Of a stretch of DNA of 7,619 nucleotides, positions 1 through 6,438 are shown piece after piece (position 1 is the first letter of the stretch; each line of letters begins with the position of its first letter). Under the pieces are notes generated by a model that saw only the letters and a program-made list of their open reading frames with translations, searched no databases and had not been told where the DNA came from. A program made the position numbers and the translations under genes. Source of the DNA: Candidatus Latescibacterota bacterium (GTDB lineage Bacteria; Latescibacterota; MVCY01); NCBI GenBank assembly GCA_030629295.1, contig DAOVPH010000075.1, forward strand, positions 1 through 7,619, read 5' to 3'.

Positions 1-777
1 AATATACTCTATCTCTTCTTGTCTGAAGGGGAAAAATCTCATGTGGGTTATGTAACCTTTTTTTCCAAAGAGCATTGCGGCCTGGTCTCCCGCTCCACCC
101 CGGGTGCCCACATACCATTCTCCTTGGGCGCATAGTTCCACAAGTTCTTCTCGGGTAATACTTAACTTGTTTAGCCTCACCGTAGCCAAGGCCGTCGCTA
201 CCACCAGGGCTGAAGATGAGCTAAGTCCGGCAGAAGAGGGAATGTCGCCGTTTACCATAATATTCATCCCCTTCAGGGCCTTATCTTGACATCTCTCCTG
301 AAGTCGCAGAACGGCTGCCTTGATATAGTTGCTCCAGTGGCCGGGGGTAATCTCAACCTGTTCGATATATCTCATCCAGTTACCCCTTTTGCTTTTAGGC
401 AGTTCCCGGCTTATGCTGAAGCTGGTGGGTTCAAACCGTGGGTCTGTGTTATGCAGGACCACTTGGTCGTCTTCCCTTTTTTGACAGACCATCAATATCT
501 CTCTGGCGATGCAGATGTAGTTGGTATAGCCCCCTCGGTGGTCGATATGGACCCCCATCAGATTGACCCTGGCCGGAGTTCTCACAAGTATCACCTCTGC
601 CTCTGGTCCATATATAAGACCAAATTCAGAAAGAGTATTAAGATAGAGTTGCCTCCGGGGCTTTGTCACCGCCGGGTCCTCCCCGTATACTCTGCTCAAT
701 ACCCGTAGAACTCTTTCATCGGAGGCATTAAACCACCTTATCCAATCTCTTAGTTTCCTGTCCATTGTTCTTTGCAT
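1..777 (-). CDS. GHMP-superfamily sugar kinase, galactokinase-like (C-terminus beyond window)
   Basis: Predicted cytoplasmic ATP-dependent sugar 1-kinase; 259 codons are visible and the frame is still open at position 1. Numbered from the ATG at 777, the galactokinase signature lies at residues 68-83 (PARVNLMG then VHIDHRGG). The GHMP ATP-binding motif is at 180-190 (PSSAGLSSSSA), and a GTRGGAGDQ segment at 224-232 supplies the usual catalytic Asp (D231). Arg70, His77 and Asp79 match sugar-contacting or catalytic positions of galactokinases. The Glu that normally precedes the signature His and binds the sugar is Val76 here, so galactose need not be the substrate. About 67 residues precede the signature, roughly 35 more than usual. 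The start is uncertain: GTG at 780, ATG at 777 and ATG at 765 are all in frame, none has a convincing Shine-Dalgarno, and an in-frame TGA at 790-792 limits the frame. It lies downstream of, and in the same direction as, the double nucleotidyltransferase. The family call is firm; the substrate is unknown. Confidence 0.88.
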   Translation of the reverse strand, partial: MQRTMDRKLRDWIRWFNASDERVLRVLSRVYGEDPAVTKPRRQLYLNTLSEFGLIYGPEAEVILVRTPARVNLMGVHIDHRGGYTNYICIAREILMVCQKREDDQVVLHNTDPRFEPTSFSISRELPKSKRGNWMRYIEQVEITPGHWSNYIKAAVLRLQERCQDKALKGMNIMVNGDIPSSAGLSSSSALVVATALATVRLNKLSITREELVELCAQGEWYVGTRGGAGDQAAMLFGKKGYITHMRFFPFRQEEIEYI

Positions 778-853
778 CACTGGAAACTTTCAATAGACAA
801 CATCTTCTTTATCAAGCTAGTAGAACGATTCCTGATTAACATTCTTGCTTTTC

Positions 854-960
854 CGTCATCGCGAGGAGCACTTCGCTATCGCTCAGCACAGGCTCCGCGA
901 CGAAGCAATCTCACTTATTTCCCGATAGTTAAAGATTGCTTCGCTGACGCTCGCAATGAC
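854..960. repeat. Imperfect intergenic palindromic repeat (REP/MITE-like)
   Basis: The outer arms CGTCATCGCGAGG (854-866) and CTCGCAATGAC (950-960) are near-complementary. Inner arms CGAAGCAATCT (901-911) and AGATTGCTTCG (933-943) are perfect 11-bp complements around a 21-base loop. An extra GC-rich segment (867-900) sits on the left side only and makes the fold lopsided. The core word resembles non-coding palindromic repeats that I recall as widespread in environmental bacterial genomes; that is memory, not a search. In an mRNA running from the large gene to the kinase gene it would fold between the two cistrons and could affect RNA stability. It carries no coding sequence. Confidence 0.75.
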
Positions 961-990
961 AATTTATTCCCACATTATTTACGGATCAAA

Positions 991-1050
991 CTACTGGCCC
1001 TTGTGAAATGCCTCTGCATACATAGCCCGCAGCTTTCTCAACACTTGCTG
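991..1050 (-). other. In-frame 19-codon tail behind the TAA of the double nucleotidyltransferase
   Basis: Directly after the TAA at 1051-1053 the same frame stays open for 19 codons and then ends at TAG (991-993). It reads QQVLRKLRAMYAEAFHKGQ, an amphipathic, protein-like sequence. The codons around the TAA are CAG TAA CAG CAA, so one C-to-T change of a CAA would create this stop inside a Gln run. This is either the original C-terminus cut off by a recent nonsense change, a sequencing error, or chance. Confidence 0.4.
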
Positions 1051-4000
1051 TTACTGTGTCCTTAGGCTGTTGAGTACTGAGAGATCTCCGTGGAGCACCT
1101 CCGTTCCTGGAGGAATGACCATCAACTGGTCAGGAGTGAGGACAGAGTCCCTGATCACCACCTGGTCACCAGCCACTACATTTTCCAGCTTCGAGTTCTC
1201 TATGGTGCAATGTTCCCCTAAGCTGCTGTGGACTATACTCACCTCACCTAAGATGTGACAGTTTTTGCCTATTTTCATCTGGGGGTTAGCACCTAAATCG
1301 ATAAAGACGGTGCCGAGGATAACGGTGCCTTGGCCAATCTTCCACACCGAATCTACATCATCAATCCAGGAATTCTCGAAATCCCCCATTTGGGTCACAC
1401 CCCGTTGGCTGAGTATCTTCCGCATTCGACCTTGCAAGTTCTCTTTGGTAGCCACAAGTTCCTCAGGGGTGTTAAAGGCCAGCACCTGGGCCGGGTCTTC
1501 AACCTTCACTGCTATCACCTTAAACAGGTGTCTTCCTGAGCCATCTAACGCATTGCTCAATATAGAGATGGCATCGGTCAAGTACTCTTCTTCCTGGGCG
1601 TTGTCGCTGGAGAGCCTGGGCAAGGCGTAGTAGTGAGCATCAGCGGTGAAAAGGTAGACCGAGGTGTTAACCTGGGGAGTTTTCTGTTCAATCTCTTCTG
1701 CTGTGAGCTGGGTAATTCTTCCGTCTCTTTCTCTAATGCTAAAGACCAAATCTTCAGGGCCTATCATCTCCTCTATCTCGACAAGGGTTATAGGGGAAAG
1801 TGAGTTAAGTCTCTTCCATAATTTTTCACCGACCATCTTTACCGTTTTTCTCTCTGCAGGCACTATTTTCTTTACCATCTCCAGCATTTCCTGGTTGGAG
1901 AGGGTTTCATCCGCCCGTTTCTCTGCCGATAGCTCCCGAAGCAGCATTTTTTTAACAACATCGCTTTTCTCCACAATTCCGTCTAAGGTGCCATCCGATT
2001 TATAGACAATTCTGCCTGCGTTGGGCCATCTGGTCTTAGCGGCAACAAGTACAGCGGCATCAGCATCACTTCGCTTGAACTCTTCTACGAATCTGTTTAT
2101 AGCCTCTGGCGCGATGACTTTGTCCCCTGCCACCACCATTATGTACCCCCGATAGCCTTTCTGTTGGAGAAGGTAAGCGGCCTGTTTGGCGGCATGCCCT
2201 GTGCCCAACCGTTTAGCTTGACAGGTAAAAACAATGTCTCTGTGCTCTCTGGCTACTTGCTCTACTACTTTCTCCCCCAGTTGGCCTACTACAACGATCT
2301 GTTGTTCAAAGCCGCACCTTTTGTAAGTCTCTATAGCTCTGTTGATAGCGGTTTTTTGACCAAGCAGATAGGAAACCTTCGGCATATCAGTGGAACGCAT
2401 CCTCACCCCGTCGCCGGCACCCAAGATAACAGCCACCTTGTCATCGGCAAGTTTCACTCTCTTTTCTGGGAACTTATTGATAAGTCTAACCGCCTCTATA
2501 AGCCATCTTGCCTTTTGACTTCCCACGTTTTTCCCATCTACCTGAATCAGTTCTGCATCCAAATCTACCAATAGATTTCCACTTCCCTTTAGCTCCATCA
2601 ATCCCTTCCACACCTCCGGGCTGTATTTTTGAAGATATTCAAGCAATTCCCCATCATAAGTGCCTTTTAGTACTACAATGGAATCATTATTTGTTACACA
2701 GGCAGTTAACACCTTTGCCTCCTGAATCTGGGGAAATATCTCCTTTGCCTTCTGCACTATTCCCGCCTCAAGGCAGGAGAAATCCAGTATGCTTCCGGAG
2801 CCCAGCTTCTCGCCGGTAAGAACAGCGTTGTCCACAATGCTTATTGCTTTAGGATCGCTCTCCACAACACTCTCCTGGATCAGGGAATCAGCTATGCGGG
2901 CATTGCGTCCCACCCGGCTGTTCTGGATCACGGAGTTGTGTATTTGTGCCCAGCCATCGATATAGATATCTCCTGCCAAGGCGACCTTTCCACCCAAGAC
3001 GGTATTGGCACCTATATAGAAATTCAGATCTGTAAAATCTCCGAATCCGGGCAGGGCAGCAGGTCTCTGCTGTTTCAGTTCGGTTATATATTTCTTGCAA
3101 AAGCCCTTGGCTCCGCCAAATTCGGCCACCGCTCCCAGCAGCGATGCTAAGAATTTCTTTGTCCTTTTGGTAGTGAATATTCGGCTTCCTGGCCTGATAG
3201 TGACCGCATACACATGCTCTAAAACTTTGCCCTCTCGGTCCAGGTCCAACTGCTCCACATCCGAGGGTGGCGAAGGAGTATATCTACGAGGACGAGGGAC
3301 TCTGATCACGCCTCCATCGGGATCAATTCTCGCCACAACTCCCTGCACCTTCTCACCTTTTCCCACATCGATTCCTATCACCGAAGCGTAGCTGAGAGAA
3401 GTCCCGCGGCCTATATTACCGTTAACCACCAGCGCATCTTCGAGATGAGAATTTTCACCTATCACCAAATAGTCTAATCCCCGGCGATTCTGGCGAACCC
3501 TCCGCTTTCTCTCCGGCAGGTCAAAGGGATAGTAATAGTAATTACACACCTGCGTATCTTTGAGTGATGCCCCTGCTTTAATCCTTATATCTCCCTGGAG
3601 GCCAATCTCTCCTTCGAAGCTCACCCCTGGTTCAATATTGGCTATGTTAAATCCTCCACTCACCCAGAACCTGGTGCCAGGGGATACCTTCACTCCCCTC
3701 TGTTGTAGTTTATGCGTTAACACCTCATTCTCAAAGACTGCTCCCAATCTGGTGTCGGTTCGGAAATCGTAACCCTCTCCTATGCCCCCAAATAGCATGG
3801 CGAGATTGACCGGATCACCTTTTGCCTTCACCTCCTTGGCTATCTCCGGAATGTAATATTCTCCGTTGGGGTGACGCTCAAGGACATATAATTTCTCCTC
3901 TGTCTCCCATAGTTTTCTACATTCAGTAACCTGCTGGAGCTCTTCCCGGGAGAATTTTCTTCCGTTCAGATTTATATTCTCCCCCGGCTTCATCCTTTGA

Positions 4001-5244
4001 AGTTTCTCATTAGGAAACACAGCTATCTCTTTGCCCTGTTGGGTCTGGATCACCCTACCGTAATTGGGGGCATCTAAGTCCCTGATAGTTCTGAGCATAA
4101 TATCTTTGTCCATAACCACCAAGCCCGTGTTTCTCTCTATTATCGCGTGCAGGTAATCTGTAGAAACTGGATACTCTACACCTTTAACCTCTAGAGCGCT
4201 TATTTCTTCTCTATCTTTTTCGGTTCTGCCGATGTCCCCTTGTTCCTTCACATCGAAGAACTCATCTGTCCTGGGGTCCCAGACAATCAGCTCATCCTCC
4301 CTGAGTCGCAGACGGCGTTGTTCAATCTGTTCTCCGGTCAAGCTAATCCTGCCGTACTCAAGACACTCTCTCCAGGGGTGGTAGAGGGTGATTTTCTCCC
4401 CAGGTTTCAAATCCCGGTAGTTCTGTGCTCGCAAAAACAAATACTTAGCCCACAATCCATATTTCTTGGCATCCACCTCAGGCAGTTCTATCGGGATTAA
4501 TTTTCCATCCCGAATGCGCTGATTCAAATCTTGGAAGCCTTCTATCTGTTCCTTTGTAACAGAGATATTGGCAAAGTTTCTGACCTCAGCCGCACGCATT
4601 TTTTCGATCTCACTGCGGCGGAGAATACCCAGAAAGGTTTTGGGATATCTTACAATCCTTCCATAATTGAGGGGATCGCCAGCAATGGCCGAAATCAGGG
4701 TGAATTCCCTTCCACTTCTTATGTGTTCTAACACAACCTTTTTGAAATCCTCAGTGGGAATTGTGGGGACATCGCCGAAGCAGACTAAGATGTATTCTAT
4801 TTGGGAATTATTCTTAAGTATCTCTTTGCCTTCCTCGGCCACCGCTGTTGCCCCTGTTCCTTTATCCCCGCCGGGGTTATCGAAGAAAATCTCCACAAAC
4901 CCGCCTCTTCTGTCCACCAACTTCTTCATATCCCAATAGGCCTGGTAGACGATCTTATCTCTATCGGTGGTACACTCCTCTTTGCTCTCCTTGGGCTTCT
5001 CCCCTACCGAGAGCAGGACCTTCTCTGCCACTTCCCCCTCGATAAGGTAATCGAAGATAATATCCAAGTAGGGCCGTCTCCAGAACAGGTCTCGCATCGC
5101 CGGTTTGGCAATAGTGTCCAAGAAGGCCTCGAATCTGGTCCACATCGGAGTGGAGCGGAATCCGGAGCCACCTGCGGGAATTACCGCTATTACCTTCTTG
5201 GCCAAGTTAGCTTGCTCGTATTCTTTCTCCACACTCACCGACAT
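1051..5244 (-). CDS. Tandem GlmU-like protein: two sugar-1-phosphate nucleotidyltransferase domains, each followed by left-handed beta-helix
   Basis: Predicted cytoplasmic enzyme of 1397 residues (from the ATG at 5244) joining sugar-1-phosphates to nucleotides. Unit 1: IPAGGSGFRS at 22-31, GTGATAV 129-135, GDVP 157-160, NYGRIVR 193-199 and RNTG 371-374; then a GlmU-type linker near 505-518, and hexapeptide-like beta-helix strands at about 520-630 and 735-830. A mixed segment (835-930) follows. Unit 2: LGAGDGVRMRS 941-951, PK 955-956, GTGHAA 1014-1019, AGDK 1039-1042, NAGRIV 1075-1080, VNTSVYLF 1192-1199, NAQEEEYLTD 1215-1224, then beta-helix about 1294-1389. Both units keep the nucleotide-loop Arg (30, 948) and the metal-binding Asp (158, 1041) and Asn (372, 1193) known from GlmU, so both may be active. 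Unit 1 carries about 130 extra residues. The HLSY-type acetyltransferase signature of GlmU is not seen, so acetylation is not predicted. GlmU is about 456 residues; this protein is three times longer. The sugar and nucleotide are unknown. A TTG 18 bases upstream (5262) is an alternative start. Confidence 0.9.
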   Translation of the reverse strand: MSVSVEKEYEQANLAKKVIAVIPAGGSGFRSTPMWTRFEAFLDTIAKPAMRDLFWRRPYLDIIFDYLIEGEVAEKVLLSVGEKPKESKEECTTDRDKIVYQAYWDMKKLVDRRGGFVEIFFDNPGGDKGTGATAVAEEGKEILKNNSQIEYILVCFGDVPTIPTEDFKKVVLEHIRSGREFTLISAIAGDPLNYGRIVRYPKTFLGILRRSEIEKMRAAEVRNFANISVTKEQIEGFQDLNQRIRDGKLIPIELPEVDAKKYGLWAKYLFLRAQNYRDLKPGEKITLYHPWRECLEYGRISLTGEQIEQRRLRLREDELIVWDPRTDEFFDVKEQGDIGRTEKDREEISALEVKGVEYPVSTDYLHAIIERNTGLVVMDKDIMLRTIRDLDAPNYGRVIQTQQGKEIAVFPNEKLQRMKPGENINLNGRKFSREELQQVTECRKLWETEEKLYVLERHPNGEYYIPEIAKEVKAKGDPVNLAMLFGGIGEGYDFRTDTRLGAVFENEVLTHKLQQRGVKVSPGTRFWVSGGFNIANIEPGVSFEGEIGLQGDIRIKAGASLKDTQVCNYYYYPFDLPERKRRVRQNRRGLDYLVIGENSHLEDALVVNGNIGRGTSLSYASVIGIDVGKGEKVQGVVARIDPDGGVIRVPRPRRYTPSPPSDVEQLDLDREGKVLEHVYAVTIRPGSRIFTTKRTKKFLASLLGAVAEFGGAKGFCKKYITELKQQRPAALPGFGDFTDLNFYIGANTVLGGKVALAGDIYIDGWAQIHNSVIQNSRVGRNARIADSLIQESVVESDPKAISIVDNAVLTGEKLGSGSILDFSCLEAGIVQKAKEIFPQIQEAKVLTACVTNNDSIVVLKGTYDGELLEYLQKYSPEVWKGLMELKGSGNLLVDLDAELIQVDGKNVGSQKARWLIEAVRLINKFPEKRVKLADDKVAVILGAGDGVRMRSTDMPKVSYLLGQKTAINRAIETYKRCGFEQQIVVVGQLGEKVVEQVAREHRDIVFTCQAKRLGTGHAAKQAAYLLQQKGYRGYIMVVAGDKVIAPEAINRFVEEFKRSDADAAVLVAAKTRWPNAGRIVYKSDGTLDGIVEKSDVVKKMLLRELSAEKRADETLSNQEMLEMVKKIVPAERKTVKMVGEKLWKRLNSLSPITLVEIEEMIGPEDLVFSIRERDGRITQLTAEEIEQKTPQVNTSVYLFTADAHYYALPRLSSDNAQEEEYLTDAISILSNALDGSGRHLFKVIAVKVEDPAQVLAFNTPEELVATKENLQGRMRKILSQRGVTQMGDFENSWIDDVDSVWKIGQGTVILGTVFIDLGANPQMKIGKNCHILGEVSIVHSSLGEHCTIENSKLENVVAGDQVVIRDSVLTPDQLMVIPPGTEVLHGDLSVLNSLRTQ

Positions 5245-5253
5245 TTTTTGTAT

Positions 5254-5258
5254 CCCTC
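5254..5258 (-). promoter_or_regulatory. Ribosome binding site deciding the start of the large gene
   Basis: GAGGG on the minus strand lies 9 bases before the ATG at 5244. It lies inside the extension that a TTG start at 5262 would add, and that TTG has no good site of its own. This favours the ATG and a 1397-residue protein. Confidence 0.6.
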
Positions 5259-5329
5259 GCAATTATCTCGTTCAGTCCGTCATACAGAGTTTCTATCCCC
5301 AAAAAGAGCTTTTTGAATATAACAAAAAA

Positions 5330-5358
5330 AAGATAGATTCGATTCCCTTTCTTGTCAA
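5330..5358 (-). promoter_or_regulatory. Sigma-70-like promoter for the large nucleotidyltransferase gene
   Basis: On the minus strand, TTGACA (5353-5358, perfect -35) is followed after exactly 17 bases by TATCTT (5330-5335, four of six matches to the -10 consensus). Transcription would start near 5323 and give a leader of about 79 bases. The kinase gene downstream has no comparable promoter, which fits co-transcription. Confidence 0.65.
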
Positions 5359-5492
5359 GAGAATTCTCATACATCCACCAAAGAAGGAGCTATTCAATGT
5401 AAGGATCCTGTCGAAAAATGGATTCTCGAAGATCACCTGACCGAATCCAACTGAATCTAAATCAGACCTTATAGGTTTGAACCAGCCTTAAT

Positions 5493-5521
5493 GTAGAGAC
5501 GACCCGCCGGGTCGTCTCTAC
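5493..5521. repeat. Perfect 13-bp palindrome with 3-base loop
   Basis: Arms GTAGAGACGACCC (5493-5505) and GGGTCGTCTCTAC (5509-5521) are perfect complements around GCC. The element sits 77 bases past the epimerase stop codon. Neither strand has a T-run after the stem, so it is not a canonical intrinsic terminator, though the hairpin could protect the 3' end of the epimerase mRNA. The sequence type resembles dispersed palindromic repeats of environmental genomes (recollection, not a search). Confidence 0.85.
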
Positions 5522-5597
5522 GATATTATCCTCTTTGCTATTCAACGACACCATTTCCCGACAGAATCTGTAAAAGGATCGCTCACCAAGATGGCGT

Positions 5598-6242
5598 TCA
5601 TCGCTGACCGTATCTGTGGTGATATCTGTCCCACCATTTTTCAATCTCTTCCGGCGGTAATTCATCAGGGGTTCCCCGCAGCAGTGCCAGATGCACAGTT
5701 TTCGCCACATCCTCCACCATCACTGCTGCTTTCAGGGCAGCGGTCGGTGAAGGACCGAAGGCAAAGACACCGTGATTCCTGAGCAACACCGCCGGAGCTC
5801 TGGTTATCGCTGTTAGAATTGCCCGTCCAATGTTGTCCCCTTGATTGTCGGCGTAGTCTGAGCAGGGAATCTCTCCTCCAAACTCATCGGCTATCGCCGT
5901 CAAATAGGACCGAATAGGTTGCCCTAAGACCGCAAAACTGGTAGCATAGTTAGAATGGGTGTGAACAATGCCGTTTATGTCAGAGCGGTGACGATAGATA
6001 TAAAGATGATTGCCTAAGTCAACGGAAGGTTTAAGGTCACCGTCAACAACATTTCCCTGGGAATCGGTGACTATCATATCGACTGGTCTCATCTCCTCGA
6101 ATTTCATCCCACTGGGCTTAATAACCACATAGCCGGTTTCCGGGTCTCGGCCACTCACATTTCCACTGGTCATAGTTACTAACCCTTGTTTGCGTAGCTC
6201 TGAGTTCATTTCCCAAACTTCCTGTTTTAACTCCTCCAGCAT
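5598..6242 (-). CDS. araD: L-ribulose-5-phosphate 4-epimerase (class II aldolase/epimerase family)
   Basis: Cytoplasmic zinc enzyme converting L-ribulose-5-phosphate to D-xylulose-5-phosphate, which brings L-arabinose (or related L-sugars) into the pentose phosphate pathway. The 214 residues align closely with E. coli AraD as remembered: SGNVS 26-30, IKPSG 41-45, zinc ligands HTH at 94-96 and His157 (RNHG), Asp75 (KPSVD), Asp119 and Tyr211 near the C-terminal YGQ. Asp75 matters: fuculose-1-phosphate aldolases have Glu there, whereas 4-epimerases have Asp. Asp119 and Tyr211 are the proposed acid/base pair of the epimerase. It is 17 residues shorter than E. coli AraD, mainly between Asp119 and His157. 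The ATG at 6242 has a strong Shine-Dalgarno, AAGGAGGG (minus strand, 6247-6254), five... bases before it being GAAAG with one more; the spacing is about 4-7 bases depending on register. A consensus promoter lies upstream. UlaF/SgbE-type roles in ascorbate or xylulose use cannot be excluded. Confidence 0.9.
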   Translation of the reverse strand: MLEELKQEVWEMNSELRKQGLVTMTSGNVSGRDPETGYVVIKPSGMKFEEMRPVDMIVTDSQGNVVDGDLKPSVDLGNHLYIYRHRSDINGIVHTHSNYATSFAVLGQPIRSYLTAIADEFGGEIPCSDYADNQGDNIGRAILTAITRAPAVLLRNHGVFAFGPSPTAALKAAVMVEDVAKTVHLALLRGTPDELPPEEIEKWWDRYHHRYGQR

Positions 6243-6301
6243 CTTTCCCTCCTTTTGAACTTTACTTTTCTCCCTCTACCCTCGTTGCTCTCATTTGGCC
6301 A

Positions 6302-6324
6302 GTGGCAAAAATATAGTTAGCCAC
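6302..6324. promoter_or_regulatory. Possible operator: inverted repeat over the epimerase -10 box
   Basis: GTGGCAAA (6302-6309) and TTAGCCAC (6317-6324) are inverted half-sites with 7 of 8 matches, separated by 7 bases. The spacer holds the -10 box of the epimerase promoter, so a bound dimer would block RNA polymerase. Half-site centres are 15 bases apart. No regulator gene is visible in the window. The repeat is short and could be chance. Confidence 0.35.
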
Positions 6325-6338
6325 AGCGTTTTTGTCAA
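6310..6338 (-). promoter_or_regulatory. Near-consensus sigma-70 promoter for the epimerase gene
   Basis: On the minus strand, TTGACA (6333-6338) and TATATT (6310-6315) are separated by exactly 17 bases: a perfect -35 and a five-of-six -10. Transcription would begin near 6303, leaving a leader of about 60 bases before the strong ribosome binding site. Confidence 0.8.
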
Positions 6339-6346
6339 CTTTTATC

Positions 6347-6375
6347 TTGACCAATTCAGGACAAGGCGATATATT
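6347..6375 (+). promoter_or_regulatory. Near-consensus sigma-70 promoter for the GH38-like gene
   Basis: TTGACC (6347-6352) and TATATT (6370-6375) are separated by exactly 17 bases. The start would be near 6382, with a leader of about 57 bases before the ATG at 6439. Its -35 box lies only 8 bases from the -35 box of the opposite epimerase promoter. Confidence 0.75.
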
Positions 6376-6438
6376 GGGAAAACACCGAAAAATCAAATAG
6401 CGTCAGAGAACAACCCAAAGTACTGGGAGATTGCAACA

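Larger units (their letters stand above)
5245..5597. other. Intergenic region between epimerase gene and large nucleotidyltransferase gene
   Basis: This 353-bp stretch shows no convincing gene on either strand. From the epimerase side it holds a perfect palindrome (5493-5521), a weak 7-bp inverted repeat (TGGATTC at 5419-5425 with GAATCCA at 5443-5449), a sigma-70-like promoter facing the large gene (5330-5358) and an A/T-rich leader of roughly 80 bases. The two minus-strand genes are therefore probably separate transcription units. Confidence 0.6.

Noticed and set aside
286..708. Plus-strand open frame of 140 codons
   Set aside because: It is antisense to the conserved galactokinase-like kinase and shows no family motif.
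1051..5244. Standard bifunctional GlmU
   Set aside because: The length is three times GlmU, there are two nucleotidyltransferase domains, and the acetyltransferase signature is not visible.
5300..5315. Near-palindrome CAAAAAG-AG-CTTTTTG in the leader of the large gene
   Set aside because: The A/T-rich arms and 2-base loop cannot form a good hairpin; this is likely compositional.
4801..5316. Long plus-strand open frame opposite the start of the large gene
   Set aside because: It is antisense to the conserved nucleotide-binding region, has no recognisable domain, and its composition mirrors the minus-strand codons.
5493..5521. Intrinsic terminator of the epimerase gene
   Set aside because: The stem is strong, but neither strand has the T-run a rho-independent terminator needs.
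5462..5710. Minus-strand 82-codon frame overlapping the epimerase 3' end
   Set aside because: It is out of frame with the clearly conserved epimerase, runs through the palindrome at 5493-5521, and has no recognisable motif.
5598..6242. L-fuculose-1-phosphate aldolase
   Set aside because: The diagnostic position is Asp75 rather than Glu, and Asp119 and Tyr211 match the 4-epimerase acid/base pair.
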